From: Massilia sp. PDC64
GTDB lineage: Bacteria; Pseudomonadota; Gammaproteobacteria; Burkholderiales; Burkholderiaceae_D
Direction of reading: 5' to 3'
DNA: 64,000 nt
Assembly (NCBI RefSeq): GCF_900101265.1
Contig: NZ_FMZS01000011.1
Location: 186,001-250,000, forward strand
Within the stretch, counting starts at the first letter, position 1. The number at the start of each line of letters is the position of its first letter. Position numbers and translations under genes: made by a program. This document shows positions 25,519-33,518 of this stretch, in pieces. The notes under the pieces were generated by a model. It had not been told where the DNA came from, ran no database searches, and saw only the letters and a program-made list of their open reading frames with translations.

Positions 25519-26112
25519 TCAGGTCGAGGCGCCGGCAGACTTCGGCGTCGGCTTCTTGCGCGTCCGCTTCTTGGGCGCCAGCATCGTGCCCGTGCACGCG
25601 GGCGTGCCGCAGCGGCAGGCGAACAAACGCTTCAGCGCGGGCGTGTGGCGCTCGTCGTAGATCAGCGCGTAGTTGTAGTTGAGTTCCTCGCCCGCGTCGA
25701 TGTCGCGCAGCGCGTGGATGTACACGCGGCCGTCCTCTTCGTAGGCTTCGCAATTGGGTTCGCACGCGTGGTTGATCCAGCGGGCGTCGTTGCCGCGCCG
25801 GCCGCCGTCGATCACGTTGCCGTCGGCGAGGCTGAAGTAGAACGTGTGATTGACCGGGCCGCCCCGCTCGGCGGCACGCCGCGTCGCTTCATCCCACGTG
25901 ATGCGTTCGCCGCGGTATTCGATGATGCGCTCGCCCGCCGGGATGGCGCGCAGCGCGAACACGCCGTTGCCGTGCACGGGGGATTTCCTGACTTCGTACA
26001 CGGCGGCCTTCTGCTGCCTGGCCGGCTTCGCCGTTTTGCCGGACGGCGTGCCGGCGTGCGCGCCCCTGCTTGCGGCGTGCTTCGATGTGGACGGACTGAC
26101 GGAGGGGTTCAT
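25519..26112 (-). CDS. SET-domain protein lysine methyltransferase
   Basis: This 197-residue protein is nearly a minimal SET enzyme. The SET domain covers about 38-150: [17 protein letters not shown] (SAM site), [15 protein letters not shown] (111-123, the RFINHSCxPNC motif forming the pseudoknot) and EELNYNYAL (142-150) with the catalytic-site tyrosines. The post-SET zinc-type cysteines are [11 protein letters not shown] (166-176). It is flanked by a basic Ser/Ala/Lys-rich N-terminal tail and a lysine-rich C-terminal tail ([12 protein letters not shown]), which resemble nucleic-acid-binding tails. The substrate in bacteria is unknown; nucleoid proteins or ribosomal proteins are possible. The start at 26112 is the ATG after the upstream 90-base gap. 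Confidence 0.9.
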   Translation of the reverse strand: MNPSVSPSTSKHAASRGAHAGTPSGKTAKPARQQKAAVYEVRKSPVHGNGVFALRAIPAGERIIEYRGERITWDEATRRAAERGGPVNHTFYFSLADGNVIDGGRRGNDARWINHACEPNCEAYEEDGRVYIHALRDIDAGEELNYNYALIYDERHTPALKRLFACRCGTPACTGTMLAPKKRTRKKPTPKSAGAST

Positions 26113-26201
26113 GGGTAGGCGTTCGGTTGGATGGACACGATCTATTATTGATCGGATCGCGGCAATCCTGCCGCACGCCTTTATCTTACCGCGTCGGCTG
26201 C

Positions 26202-27899
26202 TCAGCCGCCGGTTCGAGTTGAGTCCCCCGGACTCAACTCGTCTTCTCTGAATTCGGCGATCGCACGATCCCCCGCCGCCTCCGCCTTGCGCAACTCGAC
26301 GCGGCGGATCTTGCCGGATATCGTCTTCGGCAATTCCGTGAACGCGATGCGGCGGATGCGCTGGTACGGCGCCAGCCGGTCGCGCGCGAAGGCGAAGATG
26401 GCGGCGGCCAGTTCCCGCGTCGGCTCCACGCCCGGGCGCAGCGCGATGAAGGCCTTCGGCACCGCGAGGCGCACCGGATCCGGGCTCGGGACGATGGCCG
26501 CTTCCAGCACGTCCGGATGCTCGATCAATACACTCTCCAGTTCGAACGGGCTGATGCGGTAGTCGGACGACTTGAACACGTCGTCGTTGCGGCCCACGTA
26601 GAAGTAATAGCCGTCCTCGTCCACGCGCGCCGTGTCGCCCGTATGATAGTGGCCGCCGCGCATCACGTCCGCCGTCTTCGCCTCGTCGTTCTCGTAGCAC
26701 AGCATCAGGCCCAGCGGGGCCGGATCGAGGCGCAGCGAGATCTCGCCCTCCTGCGCCGGCTGGTCGTCGATGTCGAGCAGCGCGACGCGGTAGCCCGGCA
26801 GCGGCCGGCCCATCGATCCCGGCTTGACGGGCTGGCCCGGCGGATTGCCGATCTGGCAGGTCGTCTCGGACTGGCCGAAACCGTCGCGGATGCGGATGCC
26901 CCACGCGCGCTCGACCTGCTCGATGACTTCCGGATTCAGCGGCTCGCCCGCGCCGACCAGTTCGCGCAGCGGCGGCTGCCATTGCGCGAGGTCTTCCTTG
27001 ATCATCATGCGCCACACGGTCGGCGGCGCGCACAGCGACGTCACGCCGCAGCGCACGATCGTGTCGAGGCAGGCGCGCGCGGAAAAGCGTTCGTAGTTGT
27101 AGACGAACACGGTGGCGCCCGCGTTCCACGGCGCGAAGAAGCAGCTCCACGCGTGCTTGGCCCAGCCGGGCGAGCTGATGTTCCAGTGGACGTCGCCCGG
27201 CCGCAGCCCGATCCAGTACATCGTCGACAAATGCCCCACCGGATAGCTCTGGTGGCTGTGCAGCACGAGCTTCGGCTTCGCCGTCGTGCCGGACGTAAAG
27301 TACAGCAGCAGCGGGTCTGTCGCACGCGTGACGCCGTCCGGCACGAAGTCCGTCGCGGCCGTCGCGCTGTCCGCATAATCGCGCCATCCAGCGACGCCGC
27401 CGCCCACCGCGATGCGCGTGAAGTCGCCGCCGAGGTCCGCGAACTTGTGCGTCTCGGACGCCTGCGCGATCACGTGGCGCACCCGGCCCCGCTCCAGGCG
27501 GTCCTGGAGGTCGTTGCTGGACACGAGCATGGTCGTCGGCACGAGCACGGCGCCCAGCTTGATCCCGGCCAGCATGATCTCCCACAGCTCCACGCGGTTC
27601 GGCAGCATGAGGAGCACGCGGTCGCCGCGCCGCACGCCGCAAGCGCGCAGCCAGTTCGCGACCTGGGCGGAACGGGCCGCCATGTCGGCGAAACTGATCT
27701 TGCGCTCGCTGCCGTCTTCTTCCACGACCCACAGCGCGGGCGTCGTGTTGTGCCTGGCCTGCGTGTCGAAATAGTCGAGTGCCCAGTTGAATTCGTCCAG
27801 CTCGGGCGGTTGATAGTCGCGGTAGGCGGTCGCGTAGTCGGTGCGATGCCGTTGCAGGAAGTCGCGCGCGCGGATGAAGCGCTCGTACGGGGATGCCAT
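26202..27899 (-). CDS. Acyl-CoA synthetase (AMP-binding, medium-chain type)
   Basis: This 565-residue enzyme activates a carboxylic acid via an acyl-adenylate to its CoA thioester. It has the ATP-binding P-loop YFTSGTTAKPKLVLHSH, FGQSETTCQIGNPPG (A5), YHTGDTARVDEDGYYFYVGRNDDVFKSSDYRISPFE split over the A7/A8 motifs, and the C-terminal lysine motif ELPKTISGKIRR. The P-loop has Ala where Gly is most common (TTAKPK). Overall it resembles the acetyl/medium-chain acyl-CoA synthetases of Burkholderiales; its substrate is not predictable. It lies 112 bases downstream of the formate dehydrogenase ferredoxin gene. Confidence 0.92.
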   Translation of the reverse strand: MASPYERFIRARDFLQRHRTDYATAYRDYQPPELDEFNWALDYFDTQARHNTTPALWVVEEDGSERKISFADMAARSAQVANWLRACGVRRGDRVLLMLPNRVELWEIMLAGIKLGAVLVPTTMLVSSNDLQDRLERGRVRHVIAQASETHKFADLGGDFTRIAVGGGVAGWRDYADSATAATDFVPDGVTRATDPLLLYFTSGTTAKPKLVLHSHQSYPVGHLSTMYWIGLRPGDVHWNISSPGWAKHAWSCFFAPWNAGATVFVYNYERFSARACLDTIVRCGVTSLCAPPTVWRMMIKEDLAQWQPPLRELVGAGEPLNPEVIEQVERAWGIRIRDGFGQSETTCQIGNPPGQPVKPGSMGRPLPGYRVALLDIDDQPAQEGEISLRLDPAPLGLMLCYENDEAKTADVMRGGHYHTGDTARVDEDGYYFYVGRNDDVFKSSDYRISPFELESVLIEHPDVLEAAIVPSPDPVRLAVPKAFIALRPGVEPTRELAAAIFAFARDRLAPYQRIRRIAFTELPKTISGKIRRVELRKAEAAGDRAIAEFREDELSPGDSTRTGG

Positions 27900-28011
27900 C
27901 GTTCGTCTCCTTGGTTATGCGACGCGGGCGCCTCGTGAGCGCCCGTGCCGGTGTCGTGATGCGGCTCGCGACCATTCTGCCACGAGCGCCAGGGAAACGG
28001 ATGACGCGCCG

Positions 28012-29688
28012 CTAGCGCCGGCGCAGCTCCTGCGCCTGGTGGATGGTCTGCTCGTCGGTGGGCGTCATCATGTCGATCACGCGGCAGTCGCCGCACATGC
28101 GCATGCGGTCCAGGTGCCCCGCGAACGCAGGGTGACCGGCGAGGCGCGCCAGCATGCTCTCGACCATGCGCAGCGTCCCGAACGGCTTGTTGCAGCGGAT
28201 GCAGTGGAACGGCTGCGTCTCGTTCAGCACGACCGGTTGCTTGCGCGTGTCGCGGAACGACAGCCGCGGCACCAGCCGGATCGCGTCTTCCGGACACGTA
28301 TCGGCACACAGCCCGCACTGCACGCAATTCTTTTCGATGAAGCGCAGCTGCGGCGCGTTCTGCCCATCCTGCAGCGCGGACGCCGGACACGCCCCCACGC
28401 ACGCCATGCACAGGCTGCACTTGCCCGCGTCGACGGCGAGCGTGCCGAACGGACTGCCGGACGGCAGCGCGATCTCCTCGACCTGCTGCGGCGCCTCGCG
28501 CAGCAGGTGTTCGAGCGCGTAGTCGAGCGTATTGCGCTTGTCGGCCGCCACGTTGAAGCCGGCCCGCCGCGCCGGCACATCGCCGCGCGGCGCGTGCTGC
28601 AGGGCCCGCGCCAGCTCGTCCGGTCCCGTCACGCGCAGCAGCTGCACGTGCTGCCCCGCGTAGCCGAGGCCCGTCATGACGGTCTGCGCGATCGTCATCT
28701 GCTCGTCCAGCGCGGCCGCGTATTGCGGTGCCTCGGCATCCGTCATCAGCACGGTGATGCCGGCCGCGCCCCAGGCCAGCGCCGCGAGCCAGATGTCGAT
28801 GCCGGTCGACGCCGTGTGGTGCACGCCCAGCGGCAGCACGCGTCCGGGAACGTCGACCGCCTCCAGCAGCGCCGCCCCTTCCAGGCCATGCACGAGCAGC
28901 ACCGGCTCGCGTCCGCCCGCCTGCGCATAGGCGTTCAACGCGGCCTTGATGCGCATGCCCGTGTGCGCCGCGCTGGGATAGACATAGCCCAGCGCGCCCG
29001 TCGGGCAGACGGTCGTGCACGCGCCGCATCCCGCGCACAGGTAGGGGTTCACGGCGACCAGGTCGCCGGCCGACGCAATGGCGCCCGCGGAGCAGATCTC
29101 GACGCACGCATTGCAGCCGCTCCTGCGGTTGCGGCCGTGCGCGCACAGGAGTTCCTTGTACGCGAAGTACTTCGGCTTCTCGAATTCGCCGACCATCTCC
29201 ACGAGTTCGTCGACCGCGGCCTGGCGCGCGGCGGGATCCATCCCCGGCGCGTAATAGCCGTGCGGGCGCTGGTGCGTGGCGATCTGCGGTGCCGCGCCCA
29301 GGTCGAGCACGAGGTCGAAGCGCGCATGCTCAGGCGCCGCGCCGGGGGACTGCCACGTCGCGTCGAACGCGCCGAGCCAGCCCGTGACGACGAGCGCCCG
29401 CGCGGCAAACACGGGGAACAGGCGCAGCGCCTTGTCGGCGCCGTCGTCGTCCAGCAGCAGCACGGTGACGGGCAGCGCGGCGGCCAGGCGCTCGGCCCAC
29501 GGCAGCGCGTCGGCGCGGGTGCCGATGACGAGCGTGTGGCCGGCGGATTTGTACCCGACCGTATCCAGCGGGTCCGGCGCGGGAATCTCGGCCAGCGCGG
29601 CCAGCGCGGCGCGGCGGGCGGCGCGGTCGCGGTCGTCCTGGGCGGGGTCGAGGGGGATGCCCTGCCCTTCGATCAAACGAATATTCAT
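28012..29688 (-). CDS. Multi-cluster 4Fe-4S protein of the formate dehydrogenase operon
   Basis: This 558-residue soluble protein has an N-terminal non-cluster region (1-180) and several ferredoxin-type sites: Cys182 plus CNACVEIC (192-199), CAGCGACTTVCP (218-229), CSLCMACVGACP (about 427), CVQCGLCADTCP (about 457), and a C-terminal CIRCNKPF and MCGDCR. It could carry up to four 4Fe-4S clusters plus a cysteine pair. It always travels with DUF3305/DUF3306 genes in formate dehydrogenase loci of proteobacteria, to my knowledge. A role as an electron carrier or cofactor-insertion protein is inferred. It starts 12 bases after the DUF3306 stop. Confidence 0.85.
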   Translation of the reverse strand: MNIRLIEGQGIPLDPAQDDRDRAARRAALAALAEIPAPDPLDTVGYKSAGHTLVIGTRADALPWAERLAAALPVTVLLLDDDGADKALRLFPVFAARALVVTGWLGAFDATWQSPGAAPEHARFDLVLDLGAAPQIATHQRPHGYYAPGMDPAARQAAVDELVEMVGEFEKPKYFAYKELLCAHGRNRRSGCNACVEICSAGAIASAGDLVAVNPYLCAGCGACTTVCPTGALGYVYPSAAHTGMRIKAALNAYAQAGGREPVLLVHGLEGAALLEAVDVPGRVLPLGVHHTASTGIDIWLAALAWGAAGITVLMTDAEAPQYAAALDEQMTIAQTVMTGLGYAGQHVQLLRVTGPDELARALQHAPRGDVPARRAGFNVAADKRNTLDYALEHLLREAPQQVEEIALPSGSPFGTLAVDAGKCSLCMACVGACPASALQDGQNAPQLRFIEKNCVQCGLCADTCPEDAIRLVPRLSFRDTRKQPVVLNETQPFHCIRCNKPFGTLRMVESMLARLAGHPAFAGHLDRMRMCGDCRVIDMMTPTDEQTIHQAQELRRR

Positions 29689-29700
29689 GCTGTCTCGATT

Positions 29701-30153
29701 TCAGGTGGTTTTATCGGTATCTTCGGGTACATCTTCTTCGGCCGGCGGCTCGTCGAGCGTCTCGACTGCCCGCCGCAGCGCGTTCTTCGCATGTTCCAGC
29801 GACGCGAGCATCGCCTCGGACACGGGACTCGGCTTCGTGTAGTCGTCGATGTACACGTCGAGCCCGTCCATCGCATTGAAATGCGGATCGGCGAACAGTT
29901 TTTTCAGCGCCGTGCGGCGTACGGCCGCATCGACGCCGCGTGCGACGAACGCGGAAAAATCGGAGTCGCTGGTCAGCCGGGCGACGTCGTCCATCGTCGG
30001 CAGCGGCACGGGCACTGGCTCGGCCACCGGCGTCGCTTCGGCAGGCAGCGGCGGCGGGACGACAGGCGCAACGGGTTCCGCCAGCGGCTCGATCCCCGAT
30101 CGCGCTTCCGTCTTGCGGCGCGCCCAGCGGCGCAGGAAGCCTTCGTCCGTCAT
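29701..30153 (-). CDS. DUF3306 protein
   Basis: This 150-residue protein starts MTDEGFLRRWARRK, the signature of DUF3306, followed by a Pro/Ala/Val-rich linker (about 25-55) and a conserved C-terminal part with DFSAFVARGVDAAVRRTALKKLFADPHFN. DUF3306 genes are found beside formate dehydrogenase genes and are of unknown function. The ATG at 30151-30153 overlaps the DUF3305 stop by four bases; a frame extending to 30339 has an arginine-rich nonsense prefix. Confidence 0.85.
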   Translation of the reverse strand: MTDEGFLRRWARRKTEARSGIEPLAEPVAPVVPPPLPAEATPVAEPVPVPLPTMDDVARLTSDSDFSAFVARGVDAAVRRTALKKLFADPHFNAMDGLDVYIDDYTKPSPVSEAMLASLEHAKNALRRAVETLDEPPAEEDVPEDTDKTT

Positions 30154-30590
30154 CCGTGCTGGCGCCCGCGGCGCGGCTTCGGCTGGTAGTGCTCGCGCAG
30201 ATAGCCCGCGAGCCACGCATAGATCTCGGCCGGCATCGTCACGCCGTCCGCGTTCTCGCCGGAATCGAACATGCGCGTGCCTTCGACATAGCTGACCGAC
30301 GCACGCACGGGCATCGCGCGGCCGTTCTCCATCCGCCACAGCACGAAGACCTTCGATTCGGGCGCCACGCAGTTCTCGTAATAGCCTTCGTTCTCGTCCG
30401 GGTAGAGCTCCAGTTCGAGGCCCGAGACGAGGTAGTAGTCGCGCTCCGGCGTCTGGCTCAACACCTGCAGCGGCGGCAGGTCGCCGCGGTCGGGCACGAC
30501 GCCGACGGCTTCCCAGGCCTCGTCGGCCCAGCGGTGCCGGAGGGTGCGCCGTTGCATCAGCACGGCGATCGGCATGGATCCCATCTTCAT
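30150..30590 (-). CDS. DUF3305 protein
   Basis: This 146-residue protein matches DUF3305: an N-terminal MPIAVLMQRRTLRHRWADEAWE segment and central REYY/LEL and WRMENGRAMPVRASVSY segments. It is soluble and pairs with DUF3306 in formate dehydrogenase operons. Function is unknown. It overlaps both neighbours by four bases, indicating tight translational coupling of the three genes. Confidence 0.85.
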   Translation of the reverse strand: MKMGSMPIAVLMQRRTLRHRWADEAWEAVGVVPDRGDLPPLQVLSQTPERDYYLVSGLELELYPDENEGYYENCVAPESKVFVLWRMENGRAMPVRASVSYVEGTRMFDSGENADGVTMPAEIYAWLAGYLREHYQPKPRRGRQHG

Positions 30591-31054
30591 TTGTTGTCCA
30601 CCTTCGGCGTGCCTTTCTGCACGGTCGGCGGCGTGCCCGCCGGTACGGCCTTCGTGGGGCCGGCCTTCACGTCCGTGCTGGGCGGCGCCGTGCCATGTTT
30701 TTCGCTCCTGATGGGCGCGGCGGCGCCGGCCTGCGTCAGCTTGCCCTCCGGCTGTCCGGCCGGCGCGGGGACCTGCGCCGGTCCCCCGATGGCTGCGGGC
30801 GCGGCCGCCGCGATCGCGACGGGCGCATGCGTCTTCCAGCCCTGCGCGGCCGCGCGGCTGCGCCAGCGGGCCGAGATGGCATCCATCGATGCCGCGAGCG
30901 ACGCCTTGTCCCTGGCCGCCTGCGCATCCGCGGCCGCCTTCTTCGCGGCGGCGGCTTCCTGCTGGGCGGGTGTCGGCGGCGGCAGCGCGGCGTGGGCAGC
31001 CGCAGTTGCGAGCAGCAATGCCAGCGCCGCGATCCTGTGCATGTGGTTCATCAT
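30587..31054 (-). CDS. Exported Ala/Pro-rich protein in the fdh operon
   Basis: This 155-residue protein has a signal peptide (about 1-22, ending AAHAA), an Ala/Lys/Gln helical stretch (about 28-60, probably coiled-coil) and a long Pro/Ala/Gly-rich tail. I recognise no domain. It sits between a Gly-rich lipoprotein and DUF3305, and overlaps the DUF3305 start by four bases. A periplasmic role connected with formate dehydrogenase is inferred from its place only. Confidence 0.65.
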   Translation of the reverse strand: MMNHMHRIAALALLLATAAAHAALPPPTPAQQEAAAAKKAAADAQAARDKASLAASMDAISARWRSRAAAQGWKTHAPVAIAAAAPAAIGGPAQVPAPAGQPEGKLTQAGAAAPIRSEKHGTAPPSTDVKAGPTKAVPAGTPPTVQKGTPKVDNK

Positions 31055-31061
31055 GATCCCC

Positions 31062-31493
31062 TCATCGTCCCGGCGCGGCCGAATGGCTCGGGTCGCGGTT
31101 CACGGCGCCCGGCTGCGGCCCGGCCTCCGCCGGGGTCGGCGCGGCCGGCTTGCCGTGGTCCCCAGGCTGGGTCTGGGTGGTACCCTGCGTGGCGGCGCCG
31201 CTGGGTGGCGTTGCGCCCTGGCTGGGGCCCTGGCCCGTCTCGCGCACGGTGCCGCCCGTCTCGGCGCCGGCCGTGTTGCCGCCGCTGCCGCCCGCGATGC
31301 CGGGCGTGCCGCCCGCGTAGCCGCCATTCGTCTTCGGGCCCGCGTGCGCGGCCATGACCTGGCCGCTCGTGCCGCCGTCGGCCGTCACCATGCCGGGGAA
31401 TTTCGTCTTGCGCTGGGCATTGTCGCCATGCTGCTTGCAGCCCACGGCCGCCAGCACCACCAGCACCGCAATGACCTTCATCGTCGTTTTCAT
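31062..31493 (-). CDS. Gly/Thr/Pro-rich lipoprotein in the fdh operon
   Basis: This 143-residue lipoprotein has a signal ending LAAVGC (Cys19), a short charged segment (KQHGDNAQRKTKF) and a long low-complexity Gly/Thr/Ala/Pro tail. It lies 10 bases after the gamma subunit gene. No family is recognised. It is probably a membrane-anchored unstructured protein in the periplasm. Confidence 0.65.
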   Translation of the reverse strand: MKTTMKVIAVLVVLAAVGCKQHGDNAQRKTKFPGMVTADGGTSGQVMAAHAGPKTNGGYAGGTPGIAGGSGGNTAGAETGGTVRETGQGPSQGATPPSGAATQGTTQTQPGDHGKPAAPTPAEAGPQPGAVNRDPSHSAAPGR

Positions 31494-31503
31494 CGACCGC
31501 TCC

Positions 31504-32601
31504 TCAATGCGCGGGCCGCGGCGGCGGGCTGCCGGCCGGCGGCCGCTGGTCCGGCGGCACGCGGTCGTCGAACGTGCCCGGTGCCACGCCCGCCTTCACT
31601 TCGTCGTACCACACGGCGTGGTGCGCCTTGGCCCACGATTCGTCCACGGTCCCGTGGCGCATCGCTTCGTACGCGCCCGGCGTGCCCCACGTGCCGATGT
31701 AGATGTGGCCCATCGCGGCCACGATGTAGAACGTGGCGCCCGCGATGTGCAGGTAGTTCGCGACCTGCATGACGTAGCGCGTCTGGCCGAACGTGACGAA
31801 GTCCAGGATCAGGCCGCTGATCGACATCACGAGGCCCAGCAGGGTGACGCCGAACCAGAACCACGACTTCTCGCCGGCGTTGAAGAAGCCCGCCGGCACG
31901 TGTTTGTGCGAGACGAGGCCGCCGCCCTGCCTGATCCACTGCCAGTCGATGCGGCGGAAAAAATTCCGGCGCAGGAAGGTGAAGAACATCAGCACGGAGC
32001 ACACGATGAACAGCGGGCCCACGAAGTTGTGCAGGTACTTGAAGATGTAGGCCAGTCCCGCGAACACGTCGTGGCCGACGAGCGGGATCAGGAGCTTCTT
32101 GCCGAACATGATGACGAGGCCCGTGACGGCGAGGATGATGAAGCTGATCGCCGTCGCCCAGTGCACGCCGCGCTCCCAGTCCGTGAACCGGCGGATGCGC
32201 CGGCCCGTGTCGGGTTCTTCCACGCGGGCGGGACCGATGGCGCGGTAGAAGAAAAAGATCGCGACGAGCGCGACGACGAGGATGGCTCCCATCGCCGTCG
32301 CGATCGGCCCGTTGCGCCATACCCTCCACTGGTTGCCGCCCCGCTGCACGATGACAGTGCCCTCCGTGCTGCCGTACTGGCCCAGGTAGTGGCGGTCGAT
32401 GTGCACGCGGCCGGACGACTTCGAACCCAGTCCCGGCTCGGGCGAGCGCGAATCCTTTTCGGCCTGCAGGATGGTCTGTTCCTCGGCATACGCGGGCTCC
32501 GCGCGGTTGTTGGGAACGCCGGCATGTGCGATCCCGGCCAGCCACAGTGACAGACAGATAGACAAAAGCGACGACAGGAACGATCGAAGAGTGAATGACA
32601 T
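31504..32601 (-). CDS. fdhC: Formate dehydrogenase gamma subunit (cytochrome b556)
   Basis: This 365-residue membrane protein carries electrons from the periplasmic formate dehydrogenase to the quinone pool. It has a signal-like N-terminus (residues 1-27), an extracytoplasmic segment (about 28-98), then about five hydrophobic spans: a first one near 100-120 and four core ones with the haem-ligand histidines in RFTDWERGVHWATAISF, YLHNFVGPLF and the C-terminal MQVANYLHIAGATFYIVAAMGHIYIGTW. A charged cytoplasmic tail ends Pro-rich. It lies between the small lipoprotein and the Gly-rich lipoprotein. Confidence 0.93.
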   Translation of the reverse strand: MSFTLRSFLSSLLSICLSLWLAGIAHAGVPNNRAEPAYAEEQTILQAEKDSRSPEPGLGSKSSGRVHIDRHYLGQYGSTEGTVIVQRGGNQWRVWRNGPIATAMGAILVVALVAIFFFYRAIGPARVEEPDTGRRIRRFTDWERGVHWATAISFIILAVTGLVIMFGKKLLIPLVGHDVFAGLAYIFKYLHNFVGPLFIVCSVLMFFTFLRRNFFRRIDWQWIRQGGGLVSHKHVPAGFFNAGEKSWFWFGVTLLGLVMSISGLILDFVTFGQTRYVMQVANYLHIAGATFYIVAAMGHIYIGTWGTPGAYEAMRHGTVDESWAKAHHAVWYDEVKAGVAPGTFDDRVPPDQRPPAGSPPPRPAH

Positions 32602-32613
32602 GGTCGGCTCCTG

Positions 32614-32826
32614 TTACGGGTTGGCCCGGTTGTATTCGTTCTGGTTCATGTTGCGGTTGTTGATCGTGCCCCACCACGACAGCTTGTCGTTGTGGAAGTG
32701 GCGGAAGAACGGCCGGTCGTCCTTCTTCCCGGCGTACATGCCGTGCACCCAGTTCGGATGCTGGTCGACTTCGAGACAGCCCGCGAGCAGCGTCAAAGGC
32801 AGGCAGAGGATGAGGATGCGTTTCAT
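32614..32826 (-). CDS. Small lipoprotein of the fdh operon
   Basis: This 70-residue lipoprotein has a signal ending LLAGC (Cys17) and a polar, aromatic-rich mature part (VHGMYAGKKDDRPFF, then KLSWWGTINNRNMNQNEY). It is encoded between the beta and gamma subunits and overlaps the beta subunit stop by four bases. The mature sequence is not low-complexity, so a specific binding role is likely, perhaps at the periplasmic face of the enzyme. I cannot name the family. Confidence 0.75.
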   Translation of the reverse strand: MKRILILCLPLTLLAGCLEVDQHPNWVHGMYAGKKDDRPFFRHFHNDKLSWWGTINNRNMNQNEYNRANP

Positions 32827-33503
32827 GTCGGCAGCCTCCCCTCGTCGTTCTGGGAATCCTTGAGGTTCTGGTTCTCGCGCGGGCCTTCGCCCTTCGCCTT
32901 GATGTCGCCGCCCCGTTTCGGCTTGCCGTAGGCGATCTTCCAGCCCCACAGTTCCGGACCGTAGCCGCGCGTCTCCACGCGCTGGCGGTAGATGTCGGCG
33001 ATGACGGTCGCGTCGCCGCCGATCAGCGCCTTCGTACCGCACATCTCCGCGCACGCGGGCAGCTTGCCCTCGGCGATGCGGTTGCGGCCGTACTTCTTGA
33101 ACTCCGCCTCGGACGTGTCGGGCTCCGGACCGCCGGAGCAGAACGTGCACTTGTCCATCTTGCCGCGGTGGTTAAAGAGGCCCGAGGCCGGGAACTGCGG
33201 CGCGCCGAACGGGCACGCGTAATAACAGTAGCCGCAGCCGATGCACTGGTCCTTGTCGTGCAAGACGATGCCGTCTTCCGTGTGGTAGATGCAGTTGACG
33301 GGGCAGACGGCCAGGCAGGGCGCGTCGCTGCAATGCATGCATGCGACGGAGATCGAGCGCTCGCCCGGCACGCCGTCGTTGATGGTGACGACGCGGCGGC
33401 GGTTCACGCCCCACGGGGTCTCGTTTTCGTTCTTGCAGGCGGTCACGCAGCCGTTGCAGTCGATGCAGCGTTCCGTGTCGCATATGAATTTCATCCGGGC
33501 CAT
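32823..33503 (-). CDS. fdhB: Formate dehydrogenase beta subunit, 4x 4Fe-4S
   Basis: This 226-residue electron-transfer subunit has four ferredoxin-type clusters: CIDCNGCVTACKNE, CMHCSDAPCLAVCPVNC, CIGCGYCYYACPFG and the split set CTFCSG with CAEMCGTKALIGGD. It passes electrons from the molybdenum subunit to the cytochrome b subunit. It has no C-terminal membrane helix, unlike E. coli FdnH, as in the FDH3-type beta subunits. It lies 15 bases after the alpha subunit. Confidence 0.94.
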   Translation of the reverse strand: MARMKFICDTERCIDCNGCVTACKNENETPWGVNRRRVVTINDGVPGERSISVACMHCSDAPCLAVCPVNCIYHTEDGIVLHDKDQCIGCGYCYYACPFGAPQFPASGLFNHRGKMDKCTFCSGGPEPDTSEAEFKKYGRNRIAEGKLPACAEMCGTKALIGGDATVIADIYRQRVETRGYGPELWGWKIAYGKPKRGGDIKAKGEGPRENQNLKDSQNDEGRLPT

Positions 33504-33518
33504 CTCGTTCTCCTCACG

